Part shown: positions 1 to 7,098 of the stretch, in pieces
Layout: each line of letters begins with the position of its first letter
Numbering within the stretch: position 1 is the first letter of the stretch
Origin: Spirochaetales bacterium UBA6872
Lineage (GTDB): Bacteria > Spirochaetota > Spirochaetia > Sphaerochaetales > Sphaerochaetaceae
Direction of reading: 5' to 3'
NCBI GenBank assembly: GCA_002452215.1
Contig: DKCO01000027.1
Span: forward strand, 62,193 to 126,192
Length of the DNA: 64,000 nucleotides
The notes under the pieces: model-generated
Databases searched by the model: none
What the model saw: only the letters and a program-made list of their open reading frames with translations
Told to the model about the DNA's origin: nothing
Program-made: the position numbers and the translations under genes

Positions 1-384
1 ACGTCTCACCATATCTTGCACTTGGATTTTCTCTGCGTTTCCCATGCCTGTTATAGCCATTTTCACTTCTCTCGGAGAATAAAGGTTGACTTCTATCGAC
101 ATAGTAGAAAACTTATGGATAATAGCACCAATGACTTTTGCAACAGGTATTGCCGATGATATGTTCTTAGTAAAGAAAATATCCTCCATTGCAACAACAG
201 AACAATTGTATTTTATTGAGACTTGACCAAGATCTTCTGCAATCGTGTAAATCCTATTTTGCATAGGATGACTTGCTGGAGTTTTTATCACTCCATAAGA
301 AACAGGCTGGTATTTCTTGCCATCATATGCAATTACACCCCAGCCTGTATCAGATAATCCTGGATCTATACCAAGTATATGCAA
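1..384 (-). CDS. ruvC: Holliday junction endonuclease RuvC (3' part missing at window edge)
   Basis: RuvC resolves Holliday junctions made by RuvAB during recombination. Only the first 128 codons are in the window. The product opens with the RNase-H-fold motif GIDPGL, whose Asp is the first catalytic acid, and continues through AMEDIFF, which carries the second catalytic Glu. The two C-terminal acidic residues lie outside. The start is a TTG placed directly after the yebC stop (TAA then TTG), with AGAGGA a few bases upstream, so translation is probably coupled to yebC. The yebC-ruvC order is a very common bacterial arrangement. Identity is firm; the start codon is inferred from the lack of any ATG before the conserved motif. 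Confidence 0.93.
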   Translation of the reverse strand, partial: MHILGIDPGLSDTGWGVIAYDGKKYQPVSYGVIKTPASHPMQNRIYTIAEDLGQVSIKYNCSVVAMEDIFFTKNISSAIPVAKVIGAIIHKFSTMSIEVNLYSPREVKMAITGMGNAEKIQVQDMVRR

Positions 385-1128
385 TTAGTCCTCTGCAACA
401 AAATCATCAGGAAGTTCGAGATTGGTTGAAACTTGTTGTACATCCTCAAGCTCCTCAAGTCTATCAACAATCTTCAAGACTTTATTGGCTTTTTCTGTAT
501 CAAGAGTAACTGTTTGATCAGCTATCTTCTGGATATCAGCGGAGCTTTGCTCAAAACCAGCTGCTTGCATAGCCTCTAGAACGGATGCGAAATCTGCAGG
601 GCTTGTTGTAACTTCAATTACTCCATCCGATGTAGATACATCCTCGGCTCCATTTTCAAGTGCAGCCTCGAAGATTTGCTCCTCTGTGTATTTATCAGCA
701 TCATATGTTATGACACCTTTGGTCTGGAACATGTAGCTTACGCATCCAGTTGCACCCAAAGAGCCACCAAGCTTTGTCAAAGTAGATCTCACATCTGCTG
801 CAGTTCTGTTTTTGTTATCTGTTAGAGTATCGACAATGATTGCGACTCCACCTGGAGCATATCCCTCATAAGTAAGCTCAAAATAAGTAGATGCAGAACC
901 TTCGCCTGTTGCCTTCTTTATAGCTCTTTCTATATTGTCCTTAGGCATGTTTTCTGCTTTTGCCTTGAGGATTGCTGTTCTTAGTGCAGCATTGCTATTT
1001 GGGTCGGTACCGCCTTGCTTTGCAGCGACAGTAATCTCTTTGATAAGCTTTGTAAACTTCTGTCCACGCTTAGCATCTGCAATGCCTTTAGCGTGCTTTA
1101 TAGTTGCCCATTTGGAGTGGCCAGACAT
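385..1128 (-). CDS. yebC: YebC/PmpR family protein
   Basis: This 247-residue protein has the family's invariant N-terminus (MSGHSKWATIKHAKG) and the GYAPGGVAIIVDTLTDN block of the central domain, at normal family length. YebC-family proteins are cytoplasmic; members have been described as transcriptional regulators and, more recently, as translation factors acting on ribosomes stalled at polyproline stretches. It heads a two-gene unit with ruvC. A GAGG ribosome site lies about 7 bases before the ATG, and an extended -10 promoter lies just upstream. Which role applies here cannot be told from sequence. Confidence 0.93.
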   Translation of the reverse strand: MSGHSKWATIKHAKGIADAKRGQKFTKLIKEITVAAKQGGTDPNSNAALRTAILKAKAENMPKDNIERAIKKATGEGSASTYFELTYEGYAPGGVAIIVDTLTDNKNRTAADVRSTLTKLGGSLGATGCVSYMFQTKGVITYDADKYTEEQIFEAALENGAEDVSTSDGVIEVTTSPADFASVLEAMQAAGFEQSSADIQKIADQTVTLDTEKANKVLKIVDRLEELEDVQQVSTNLELPDDFVAED

Positions 1129-1157
1129 ATTTCAACCTCGATCATTAATAAGAATTT

Positions 1158-1182
1158 ATTATACCAATCCATTGTGCACAAT
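1158..1182 (-). promoter_or_regulatory. yebC-ruvC promoter with 12-bp palindrome
   Basis: On the minus strand an extended -10 element (TGGTATAAT; hexamer at 1158-1163) precedes yebC. A perfect 12-bp palindrome, ATTGTGCACAAT, covers 1171-1182 in the spacer/-35 zone, and no good -35 hexamer is visible. The position suits an operator, but the binding protein is unknown. Confidence 0.5.
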
Positions 1183-1211
1183 CGTTTTTTGCTAGTCAAT
1201 ATAGCATTGCT

Positions 1212-2333
1212 TTAAAATGACATTGCAAGAGACAATATTATCCTATCAAGTCGCATCATTCCTTCTTCTGTAAGAGAAAACCTTTCATTGTTGTTTATGT
1301 ATTCGTGCTTTGGAAGAGTTGAAATTGCATCAGCGTACCTTGAATCGAAATCAATCAAGAACCTATTTTTGTATTCTTTTTTATCTATTCCATCCTTGCA
1401 TCTTAAGGAAACAATCAAAAATTCCTCTTCAACTTGCTCTTTTGTCAATCTTTCACATTGAAATGATGGATCGTTTATATAAGAGATTAAATCTTCAGTA
1501 TTCCTCATTGAAACAATTTGATCATATCCAAGTGATGACTCTGCTGTTGGTCCAAGACCTATGTATTGGCCAAGATGCCAATAAACCATATTGTGAAGCG
1601 ATCTCTTTCCATTTCTTGCAAAATTCGAAATCTCATAGTGCTCATAGCCCAAAGACGAAAGCTCTTTCCAACATTTTAATAAGAAAAGAGCCTCCATATC
1701 CTCGCCTATTGGCCTCTCTCTTTCTAAAATTGGAGTACCTTCTTCGAAAGAAAGACAATATAGCGATATATGATCAGGCTTGAAGCTCGCAATTGTTTTA
1801 ATATCATATAGTGATTCCTCGATTTTCTCGCCTGGAATCGCTGTCATTATGTCAGCATTGAAGTCAAGGCCTGAGCGTGAAAGAATGCCGAGCGCTTTAA
1901 TAGATATTTCCTTATTCGTGTTTCTCCCAAGAGTTCTTAGGTTTTTCTCGCTCAATGATTGTATTCCAACAGATATACGCGAAACATATGGCTTAAGCTT
2001 CTTTATATCGTCCGTGACGTCCTCGGGGTTCAATTCAACAGTCACTTCCTCAGGCATTCCATTTTCTTCAGCAAGAGAAAGAATCGAAACAAGGTTTTCA
2101 TAGCCAATAATGCCAGGATTTCCCCCTCCAACGAAAATTGTGTAGTAAGGCTTTTTGTATTCTTTGTTTATTGCTTTAATCGATGCTTTGATTCGATCAA
2201 GATACAAAGCGATTGCATCTCCATCCAGGCAAGACTCAGCTATTGAATAAAAGGCACAATAATCACATTTCTTATGACAAAAAGGAACATGGATATATAA
2301 AGAAAGTTCGCGACTTGGATCCAATCCTTCCAT
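1212..2333 (-). CDS. hemW: Radical SAM protein HemW (coproporphyrinogen oxidase-like heme chaperone)
   Basis: The 373-residue product carries the radical-SAM cluster motif CxxxCxxC (C19, C23, C26 in HVPFCHKKCDYC) near its N-terminus, followed by a GGG motif that reads GGGNPG instead of the usual GGGTPS. A typical HemN_C-like C-terminal part follows. HemW proteins resemble HemN but are thought to bind and insert heme instead of making coproporphyrin. The ATG lies 1 base after the lepB stop with no clear ribosome site, so translation probably depends on coupling to lepB. Family membership is clear; the HemW versus HemN choice rests on length and motif context. Confidence 0.85.
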   Translation of the reverse strand: MEGLDPSRELSLYIHVPFCHKKCDYCAFYSIAESCLDGDAIALYLDRIKASIKAINKEYKKPYYTIFVGGGNPGIIGYENLVSILSLAEENGMPEEVTVELNPEDVTDDIKKLKPYVSRISVGIQSLSEKNLRTLGRNTNKEISIKALGILSRSGLDFNADIMTAIPGEKIEESLYDIKTIASFKPDHISLYCLSFEEGTPILERERPIGEDMEALFLLKCWKELSSLGYEHYEISNFARNGKRSLHNMVYWHLGQYIGLGPTAESSLGYDQIVSMRNTEDLISYINDPSFQCERLTKEQVEEEFLIVSLRCKDGIDKKEYKNRFLIDFDSRYADAISTLPKHEYINNNERFSLTEEGMMRLDRIILSLAMSF

Positions 2334-2334
2334 A

Positions 2335-3333
2335 CTATTTGTCTGTCAATTTGGAGATTCTTGAAAGAGGCCAGAATCTTCCAACAACTTGGCCATTGAT
2401 CCTATTTTCCGCAACTGGGCCGAAATATCTTCCATCTCTTGAGTTGTCTCTGTTGTCACCAAGGGGCAAGACATAACCAGATGGTACATATATTCCATTT
2501 ACGTAGTGGCTGTAGCTTGAGCGCTTCGACATGTCGGAAGGGTCAAACAAGCTTTCTGTTCTTAACCTCGCCCTCTCGAACTCGTACAAGTCAAACTTGT
2601 AGTCATACTCTGTGCCGCTTATCTCAGAATATTGATTCTTCAGATATTGAGGAATACTGATAGAATTGTCGTTATATGCTGTAATTGCACCAGCTGCTTT
2701 CAGTGCAGGATAGTACTTTTGATCAATTGAGCGATTTGGGCCATCAGATAAAGAGTTCTCAATCCTGAAATCGCTTTCCTTTACGCTTTTACCTGTTCCT
2801 GCTGGAGTGATCATAACGCTGCCATTATCAAACTCTATTCTATCGCCACCCAAGCCAACAGCACGCTTTACGTAAAGACGCTCAGCTGGTGTCCCATCGT
2901 CGTTTTTGTCGATATTGACCAAAGTCAAAGTCCCCATATAGATGATTTGTGAAAGAATATCAAAAATTGGCCCTTTGCTATCATATTCCGGGTTGTAGAA
3001 TGTGATTATGTTGTCTCTCTGTACTCTTCGTGATTCTGTAGCTATCTTCTTGCCTGCAGGATAGAGCTCAATTCCATAAGCATCCTTGTTGACAATAACC
3101 CTATCACCTACCAAAAGAGTCGAAACCATCGATGGAGATGGAATGACAAAAAGCTGGAATAGGTATTGGTTTATTATAATTACCCAGAATATTGCAAATA
3201 TCAGAGCATCAATCCAACTCCAAAGCTCAGAAAGAACAGTACGCTTCTTGCTTTTATTCAAAAGCCTCTTTGCTTTTCTATTAGTAAGATATTTCGAGGC
3301 CAAAACTTCTATTCTTGTTAGAAAGTTATCCAT
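2335..3333 (-). CDS. lepB: Signal peptidase I
   Basis: This membrane-anchored serine protease removes signal peptides from exported proteins. One membrane segment spans about residues 41-63. It is followed by the catalytic box PSPSM (Ser68), the general-base region YVKRAVGLGGD (Lys156), and the C-terminal GDNRDNSRDGRYFGPV box. The 332-residue length is on the long side because of an insert of about 100 residues between the Lys box and the C-terminal box. The ATG is only 7 bases after a plausible -10 element and has no ribosome site, so the mRNA may be leaderless. It probably forms an operon with hemW. Confidence 0.93.
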   Translation of the reverse strand: MDNFLTRIEVLASKYLTNRKAKRLLNKSKKRTVLSELWSWIDALIFAIFWVIIINQYLFQLFVIPSPSMVSTLLVGDRVIVNKDAYGIELYPAGKKIATESRRVQRDNIITFYNPEYDSKGPIFDILSQIIYMGTLTLVNIDKNDDGTPAERLYVKRAVGLGGDRIEFDNGSVMITPAGTGKSVKESDFRIENSLSDGPNRSIDQKYYPALKAAGAITAYNDNSISIPQYLKNQYSEISGTEYDYKFDLYEFERARLRTESLFDPSDMSKRSSYSHYVNGIYVPSGYVLPLGDNRDNSRDGRYFGPVAENRINGQVVGRFWPLSRISKLTDK

Positions 3334-3340
3334 ATGTTAA

Positions 3341-3391
3341 ACCATAAACCACAAGGCTTTCATTGACAAGAGACTATATAAAATTTAACTT
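3341..3391. promoter_or_regulatory. Divergent lepB / SUMF1-gene promoters with overlapping -35 boxes
   Basis: TTGACAA at 3363-3369 can serve both strands. Leftward, TTGTCA (3364-3369), 17 bp and TATGGT (3341-3346) point to lepB. Rightward, TTGACA (3363-3368), 17 bp and a poor TAACTT (3386-3391) point to the gene at 3400. In both directions the start codon falls about 7-9 bases past the -10 box and no Shine-Dalgarno is visible. The rightward -10 is weak. Confidence 0.45.
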
Positions 3392-3399
3392 TTAGCTGT

Positions 3400-4836
3400 A
3401 TGAGAAACAAATCAAAGCTTCCAGAGATAGATGCTGTAGAATTGAAACCGATTTTAGGACTTCGGCCAGGTGTATACTTGTTGATTGCATTTGCAATAGT
3501 TCTTGCATTGCTTTTTTTCGCTCTGTTTGTGCTTCCTGGTCTTTTGTCTGACAAAGCATATGTCTCTTTCAAGTTAAATGCAAAGAATGTCGCTATATAT
3601 GACAATGACAAATACCTTGGATCGTCGGAGGGATCTGTATACCAGATAGAGAAAGGAGTACATCGATTTTCATTCTTTGTAAATGGCGTATCGGCTGGCT
3701 CTATTGAGACGAAAATAGAAAAGAACATTTTTTTCTCGCTTTTCCATCGAAAGATAACCCAAATCGATTTCACTATCGCTAAAAACGATGAGATAGAAAA
3801 AAGCATAGTCGAGAATTTCGCAAAAAGAGTTGCAAAAGACTCAAGAGTTATCGACTATTCAGCATCATATCATTTCCAACCTATTTTCAGTGAATTTGCA
3901 TCAAATGCGGTATCGCTATCAATAACTGACATAAAAGATGTGTGGCTATATGGCGCATTGCATATAAGTTCAAGAGTTATGTACGAAGATTACATTGAAG
4001 CATCCAATATGCTGGAAAACAGTGATGTAGATTATTCATCAAAGGACCTTGTCCAATTAAATAGCTACCTTGAAAAAATATTTGGCGATGGAAACAAGAA
4101 TGAGACAATAGCATTATCTGGAAACAAGGAAATTTCAAAGCCTGAAAAGGATGGCGAGATGTTTGTCTATCCTCAATCAACAATCGTCATTGGCAATGAT
4201 GCACATCTATCATATCCAGATGTGAATGAGGCACCAGTTGAGGCATCTGTCGATTCGTTTGCAATCTCAGCAAAATTGGTCTCGGAATACATGTATGCCC
4301 TCTTTGTAGCGGAAAACCCATATTGGTCAAAGGAAAACAAAGAAGATCTTATCGCGGATGGAATGGTTGACGAGAATTACCTAAATGGAATAACACTTTC
4401 CACATTGATTGCTTCTTCTAAGCCAATTAGAGCTGTAAGCTACTATGCATCTGAAGCTTATGTCAAATGGTTATCAAAATCCACATCGATTGATTATTCC
4501 TTACCAAGTGAAAAAGAGTGGTATGTCGCTGCTCTTTCAGCGAAAGACAAAGTTTTTGCTTCTTCCTTGATTAGCATGGATACAGATGATACGACTCCAT
4601 CGAACCTCATGGGTCAGCTTTGGGAATTCACATCAACAAGCTATATTCCGCTTGGGCGCTTGATCGATCAAGATGTCGTTTCAAGACTTTCATCTATGTT
4701 TGATTACGATGATGACATAGTAAAAGGCGGAAGTTATATTAATAAAAATGATGGAATAACTTTGGACAGTGTTGGAGTCGTAGAGAAAAACACATGTTCG
4801 GACTTCATTGGATTCAGGACGGTTCGCCATGAGTGA
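3400..4836 (+). CDS. Membrane-anchored SUMF1/FGE-sulfatase-domain protein
   Basis: The 478-residue product has a short cytoplasmic N-terminus and one membrane segment (about residues 24-50). A beta-rich region resembling a PEGA-like domain follows (about 55-105). The C-terminal half has the SUMF1 (formylglycine-generating-enzyme) fold signature: YYASEAYVKWLS, then YSLPSEKEWYVAA, GQLWEFTS, KGGSY and a terminal GFRTVR. I see only one Cys, in the last 20 residues (NTCSDFIGFR), so true formylglycine-generating chemistry is unlikely. In spirochaetes this fold is often reused as an extracytoplasmic binding domain. Its last 8 bases overlap smpB. Function unknown. Confidence 0.75.
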   Translation: MRNKSKLPEIDAVELKPILGLRPGVYLLIAFAIVLALLFFALFVLPGLLSDKAYVSFKLNAKNVAIYDNDKYLGSSEGSVYQIEKGVHRFSFFVNGVSAGSIETKIEKNIFFSLFHRKITQIDFTIAKNDEIEKSIVENFAKRVAKDSRVIDYSASYHFQPIFSEFASNAVSLSITDIKDVWLYGALHISSRVMYEDYIEASNMLENSDVDYSSKDLVQLNSYLEKIFGDGNKNETIALSGNKEISKPEKDGEMFVYPQSTIVIGNDAHLSYPDVNEAPVEASVDSFAISAKLVSEYMYALFVAENPYWSKENKEDLIADGMVDENYLNGITLSTLIASSKPIRAVSYYASEAYVKWLSKSTSIDYSLPSEKEWYVAALSAKDKVFASSLISMDTDDTTPSNLMGQLWEFTSTSYIPLGRLIDQDVVSRLSSMFDYDDDIVKGGSYINKNDGITLDSVGVVEKNTCSDFIGFRTVRHE

Positions 4837-5290
4837 TTTCAAATTGATACAAAAAAACAAAAAAGCATACTTCAATTACGAAATGATTGAGGAACTTGAG
4901 TGCGGTATAGCACTTCAAGGAACAGAAGTGAAATCGATAAGGGAAGGAAAATGCTCCTTCTCCGATTCGTATATTGTTCCAAAAAACGGACAGCTTATTC
5001 TTGTCGGCTTTTTGATTCAACCCTACTCCCATGGCAATATCTTCAATCATAAAAGCGACCGAAACAGAGTCTTGCTTGCGCATAAGATGGAGATTAAGAA
5101 ATTCACTAGAAAAGTAAACGAAAAAGGCCTCACTCTTGTCCCCTTGGAAATTTATCTTAAAGGAAATCTAGTAAAGATGAAAATTGCACTCGCACGAGGA
5201 AAGAATGTAAGAGATAAAAAAGAAGCAATCAAAGAGCGAGATGCGAAAATCGACGCAAGAAGGCAATTGAGGGAGTTGAACCAATATTAG
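4829..5290 (+). CDS. smpB: SsrA-binding protein SmpB
   Basis: SmpB binds the tRNA-like part of tmRNA and delivers it to stalled ribosomes. The 153-residue product shows KKAYFNYEMIEELECGIALQGTEVKSIR at its start and a basic Lys/Arg-rich tail (GKNVRDKKEAIKERDAKIDARRQ region), both typical. I chose the ATG inside the end of the upstream gene (8-bp overlap), because the reading frame's earlier start would add seven non-conserved residues. The tmRNA gene lies 0.6 kb downstream on the other strand, with a tetR gene between. Confidence 0.95.
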   Translation: MSDFKLIQKNKKAYFNYEMIEELECGIALQGTEVKSIREGKCSFSDSYIVPKNGQLILVGFLIQPYSHGNIFNHKSDRNRVLLAHKMEIKKFTRKVNEKGLTLVPLEIYLKGNLVKMKIALARGKNVRDKKEAIKERDAKIDARRQLRELNQY

Positions 5291-5853
5291 CCTATAAAAG
5301 CATTCTGGCCATACTGAATTAATCTATTTAATGTATATGCGAGATCTTTTGGAGAATCCTGGAAACCTTCTTTTACCCATTGCTCGATTACATAGACCAC
5401 TCCGCCTATGATGAAATAGTAAAGCTTCTTTGCTTTTTCTTCTTCAATGTTAAAATCTTTTGACCAATTCTCTATAGCGGAGGGAAGTACAAAACCAAAG
5501 AGATTTCTCATGAAGTTCTTGTTGCCATTCTCTGAAAAAAGAAGCTCTGAAACCTCTGCATTCTCCTTAACGCACTCAAGTACTTTCTCTATAGTTTCGC
5601 TTGCGTTTCGCATCGACTCGCTATCAACATGTATTTTTGAAAGAATCATTTCCAGAAACTGAGCATCAATCTCATCCAACAAATCTTTTACACTCTGATA
5701 GTGAGAATAAAAAGTATTCCTATTAACAGACGACTTAGAACATATTTCGGAAATAGTAATACTATCCAATCTTTTTTCTTTAAGTATATCGAGAAGAGCT
5801 CTTTTCAACCGCTCTTTTGTCTTTACTATCCGAACATCCACTTTATAAGCCAT
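5287..5853 (-). CDS. TetR/AcrR-family transcriptional regulator
   Basis: The 188-residue product has an N-terminal TetR helix-turn-helix (about residues 9-57; SITISEICSKSSVNRNTFYSHYQSV contains the recognition helix). A divergent, all-helical ligand domain follows. Its stop codon overlaps the smpB stop. The ATG, with GAGGG upstream, lies only 17 bases past the tmRNA 3' end, and no promoter fits in that gap, so it seems to be transcribed from the ssrA promoter or from inside ssrA. Target and ligand are unknown; no adjacent efflux gene is present. Confidence 0.85.
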   Translation of the reverse strand: MAYKVDVRIVKTKERLKRALLDILKEKRLDSITISEICSKSSVNRNTFYSHYQSVKDLLDEIDAQFLEMILSKIHVDSESMRNASETIEKVLECVKENAEVSELLFSENGNKNFMRNLFGFVLPSAIENWSKDFNIEEEKAKKLYYFIIGGVVYVIEQWVKEGFQDSPKDLAYTLNRLIQYGQNAFIG

Positions 5854-5870
5854 ACAACCCTCGCCGTCTC

Positions 5871-6236
5871 TGGAGATGGGGGGACTCGAACCCCCGTCCT
5901 AATATCCTACCCACAAACATCTACAGGCTTATCTATAATTCGAAATCTTGCTATCCTTCGGCATTATAGAGAGCGTTCAGATAACTCAGTGCCTTAATCT
6001 CGCATTAGGCCACAGCACAAAGCCCAAGCAAAGCCCCCTAAGTCAATGAGATATCATAGCCAGAGGCTTAGCCATAATATCCCATGCATTTACAGATTAA
6101 GCTGCAAGTGCGTATGCTTCGTCAGAGACGAACTCGTCTTCTTTCTTTGCATTTAATTTTGTTTGCCGGTTTTACAAGTCAGCTCTTGACCTGCAGTCTA
6201 TGGCACAGCAATACCAGTCGAAACCAAAACATCCCC
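5871..6236 (-). ncRNA. ssrA: Transfer-messenger RNA (tmRNA)
   Basis: On the minus strand the RNA begins GGGGATGTTTTGGTTTCGAC and ends with a T-arm (GGGGGTTCGAGTCCCCC) followed by CATCTCC plus discriminator A. The 5' GGGGATG pairs with the 3' CATCTCC to form the acceptor stem, with one G-U pair. CCA is not encoded. Length is 366 nt. The tag reading frame ends in codons for ALAA-stop. It works with SmpB, encoded nearby, to rescue stalled ribosomes and tag their peptides for proteolysis. The 3' flank runs directly into the tetR gene. Confidence 0.96.
6097..6150 (-). other. tmRNA proteolysis-tag reading frame
   Basis: Starting from a GCA resume codon at 6148-6150 the frame reads AKKEDEFVSDEAYALAA then TAA. 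The C-terminal YALAA is the canonical degron. The resume codon is inferred; the only other nearby GCA is in a frame that does not give ALAA. At 17 residues the tag is longer than the usual 10-15 and is markedly acidic. Confidence 0.75.
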
Positions 6237-6255
6237 GTACAATAAACTTTAGCTT

Positions 6256-6284
6256 AATATAATAAGATGATGAATTTTTTTCAA
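6256..6284 (-). promoter_or_regulatory. ssrA promoter
   Basis: Minus-strand TTGAAA (6279-6284), 17-bp spacer and TATATT (6256-6261). The predicted start lies about 13 bases before the mature tmRNA 5' end, leaving a short leader for RNase P removal. Confidence 0.65.
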
Positions 6285-6336
6285 TCAGAAATCGAACTTT
6301 TTGTTCAAAAACGCACAATAGATATATTCTCTTGTA

Positions 6337-7098
6337 CTATTTTCGAGTGTCTAGATATGAAGAGAACATATCAAAAAAAGATTTAAGATCATCAAAACGC
6401 AGCTTTGCATAGTCATCAAGATATGTTTTATCTCTGTTTACTATGACGACATTTGCGCCATTATTAACTGTCAAAGATGGTAGAGACGCGGCAGGATTTA
6501 CAACAAGGGATGAACCAAAGACTAAAGCAAGATCCGATTTGGAAAAAGCATTGTCAGCTCGCTCAAGCATTGTACTATCTAACGGCTCTCCATAAAAGAC
6601 AATATCTGGCTTTATCACTCCACCGCATTGAGAGCAAACTGGAACCATATCCTTATTGACCCATCTTGAAATCTCTTCATAACTGTACCAAGCATGACAA
6701 TTTGTACAATAGCCATTTCTCAAAGAGCCATGGAGCTCATATACTTTTTTGCTTCCAGCCTTTTGATGAAGTCCATCGATATTCTGAGTAAAAATTCCTT
6801 CACTCAGTTTTCCTATAGTCTCAAGCTTGGCCAAAGTATAGTGGATTATATTTGGCTTAAAGCTTTCGAGAATATACCAATTGCCTTTTGCCCATGAATA
6901 GAAAACATCTGGATGCAATGTAAAAAACCTTATATCCAATATCTCCTCTACACTCATATGGCCAAATTTCTTTGAATAAAGACCGTTTGATGATCTGAAA
7001 TCAGGTATTCCAGATAGCGTCGATACTCCAGCGCCTGTAAGTACAACTATTCGTCTTGCTTTCTCAAAAATGTCAACAAAAAGATCAAAATCACTCAT
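6337..7098 (-). CDS. NAD-dependent protein deacylase, Sir2 family
   Basis: This is a sirtuin removing acyl groups from lysines with NAD as cosubstrate. From the chosen ATG it is 253 residues, with GAGVSTLSGIPDFR (about 22-35, NAD binding), TQNIDGLH (104-111), the catalytic His in ELHGS (H123), four zinc Cys (C131, C134, C155, C158) and FGSSLVVNPAASLP. The ATG overlaps the miaB end by 8 bp. A GTG nine codons upstream is possible but lies deeper inside miaB. It is the last gene of a folD-miaB-sirtuin operon. Substrates are unknown. Confidence 0.9.
   Translation of the reverse strand: MSDFDLFVDIFEKARRIVVLTGAGVSTLSGIPDFRSSNGLYSKKFGHMSVEEILDIRFFTLHPDVFYSWAKGNWYILESFKPNIIHYTLAKLETIGKLSEGIFTQNIDGLHQKAGSKKVYELHGSLRNGYCTNCHAWYSYEEISRWVNKDMVPVCSQCGGVIKPDIVFYGEPLDSTMLERADNAFSKSDLALVFGSSLVVNPAASLPSLTVNNGANVVIVNRDKTYLDDYAKLRFDDLKSFFDMFSSYLDTRK

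Noticed and set aside
273..509. Rightward frame across the ruvC/yebC junction
   Set aside because: It is antisense to two clear genes and has no ribosome site; many similar antisense frames occur through the window and were left out.
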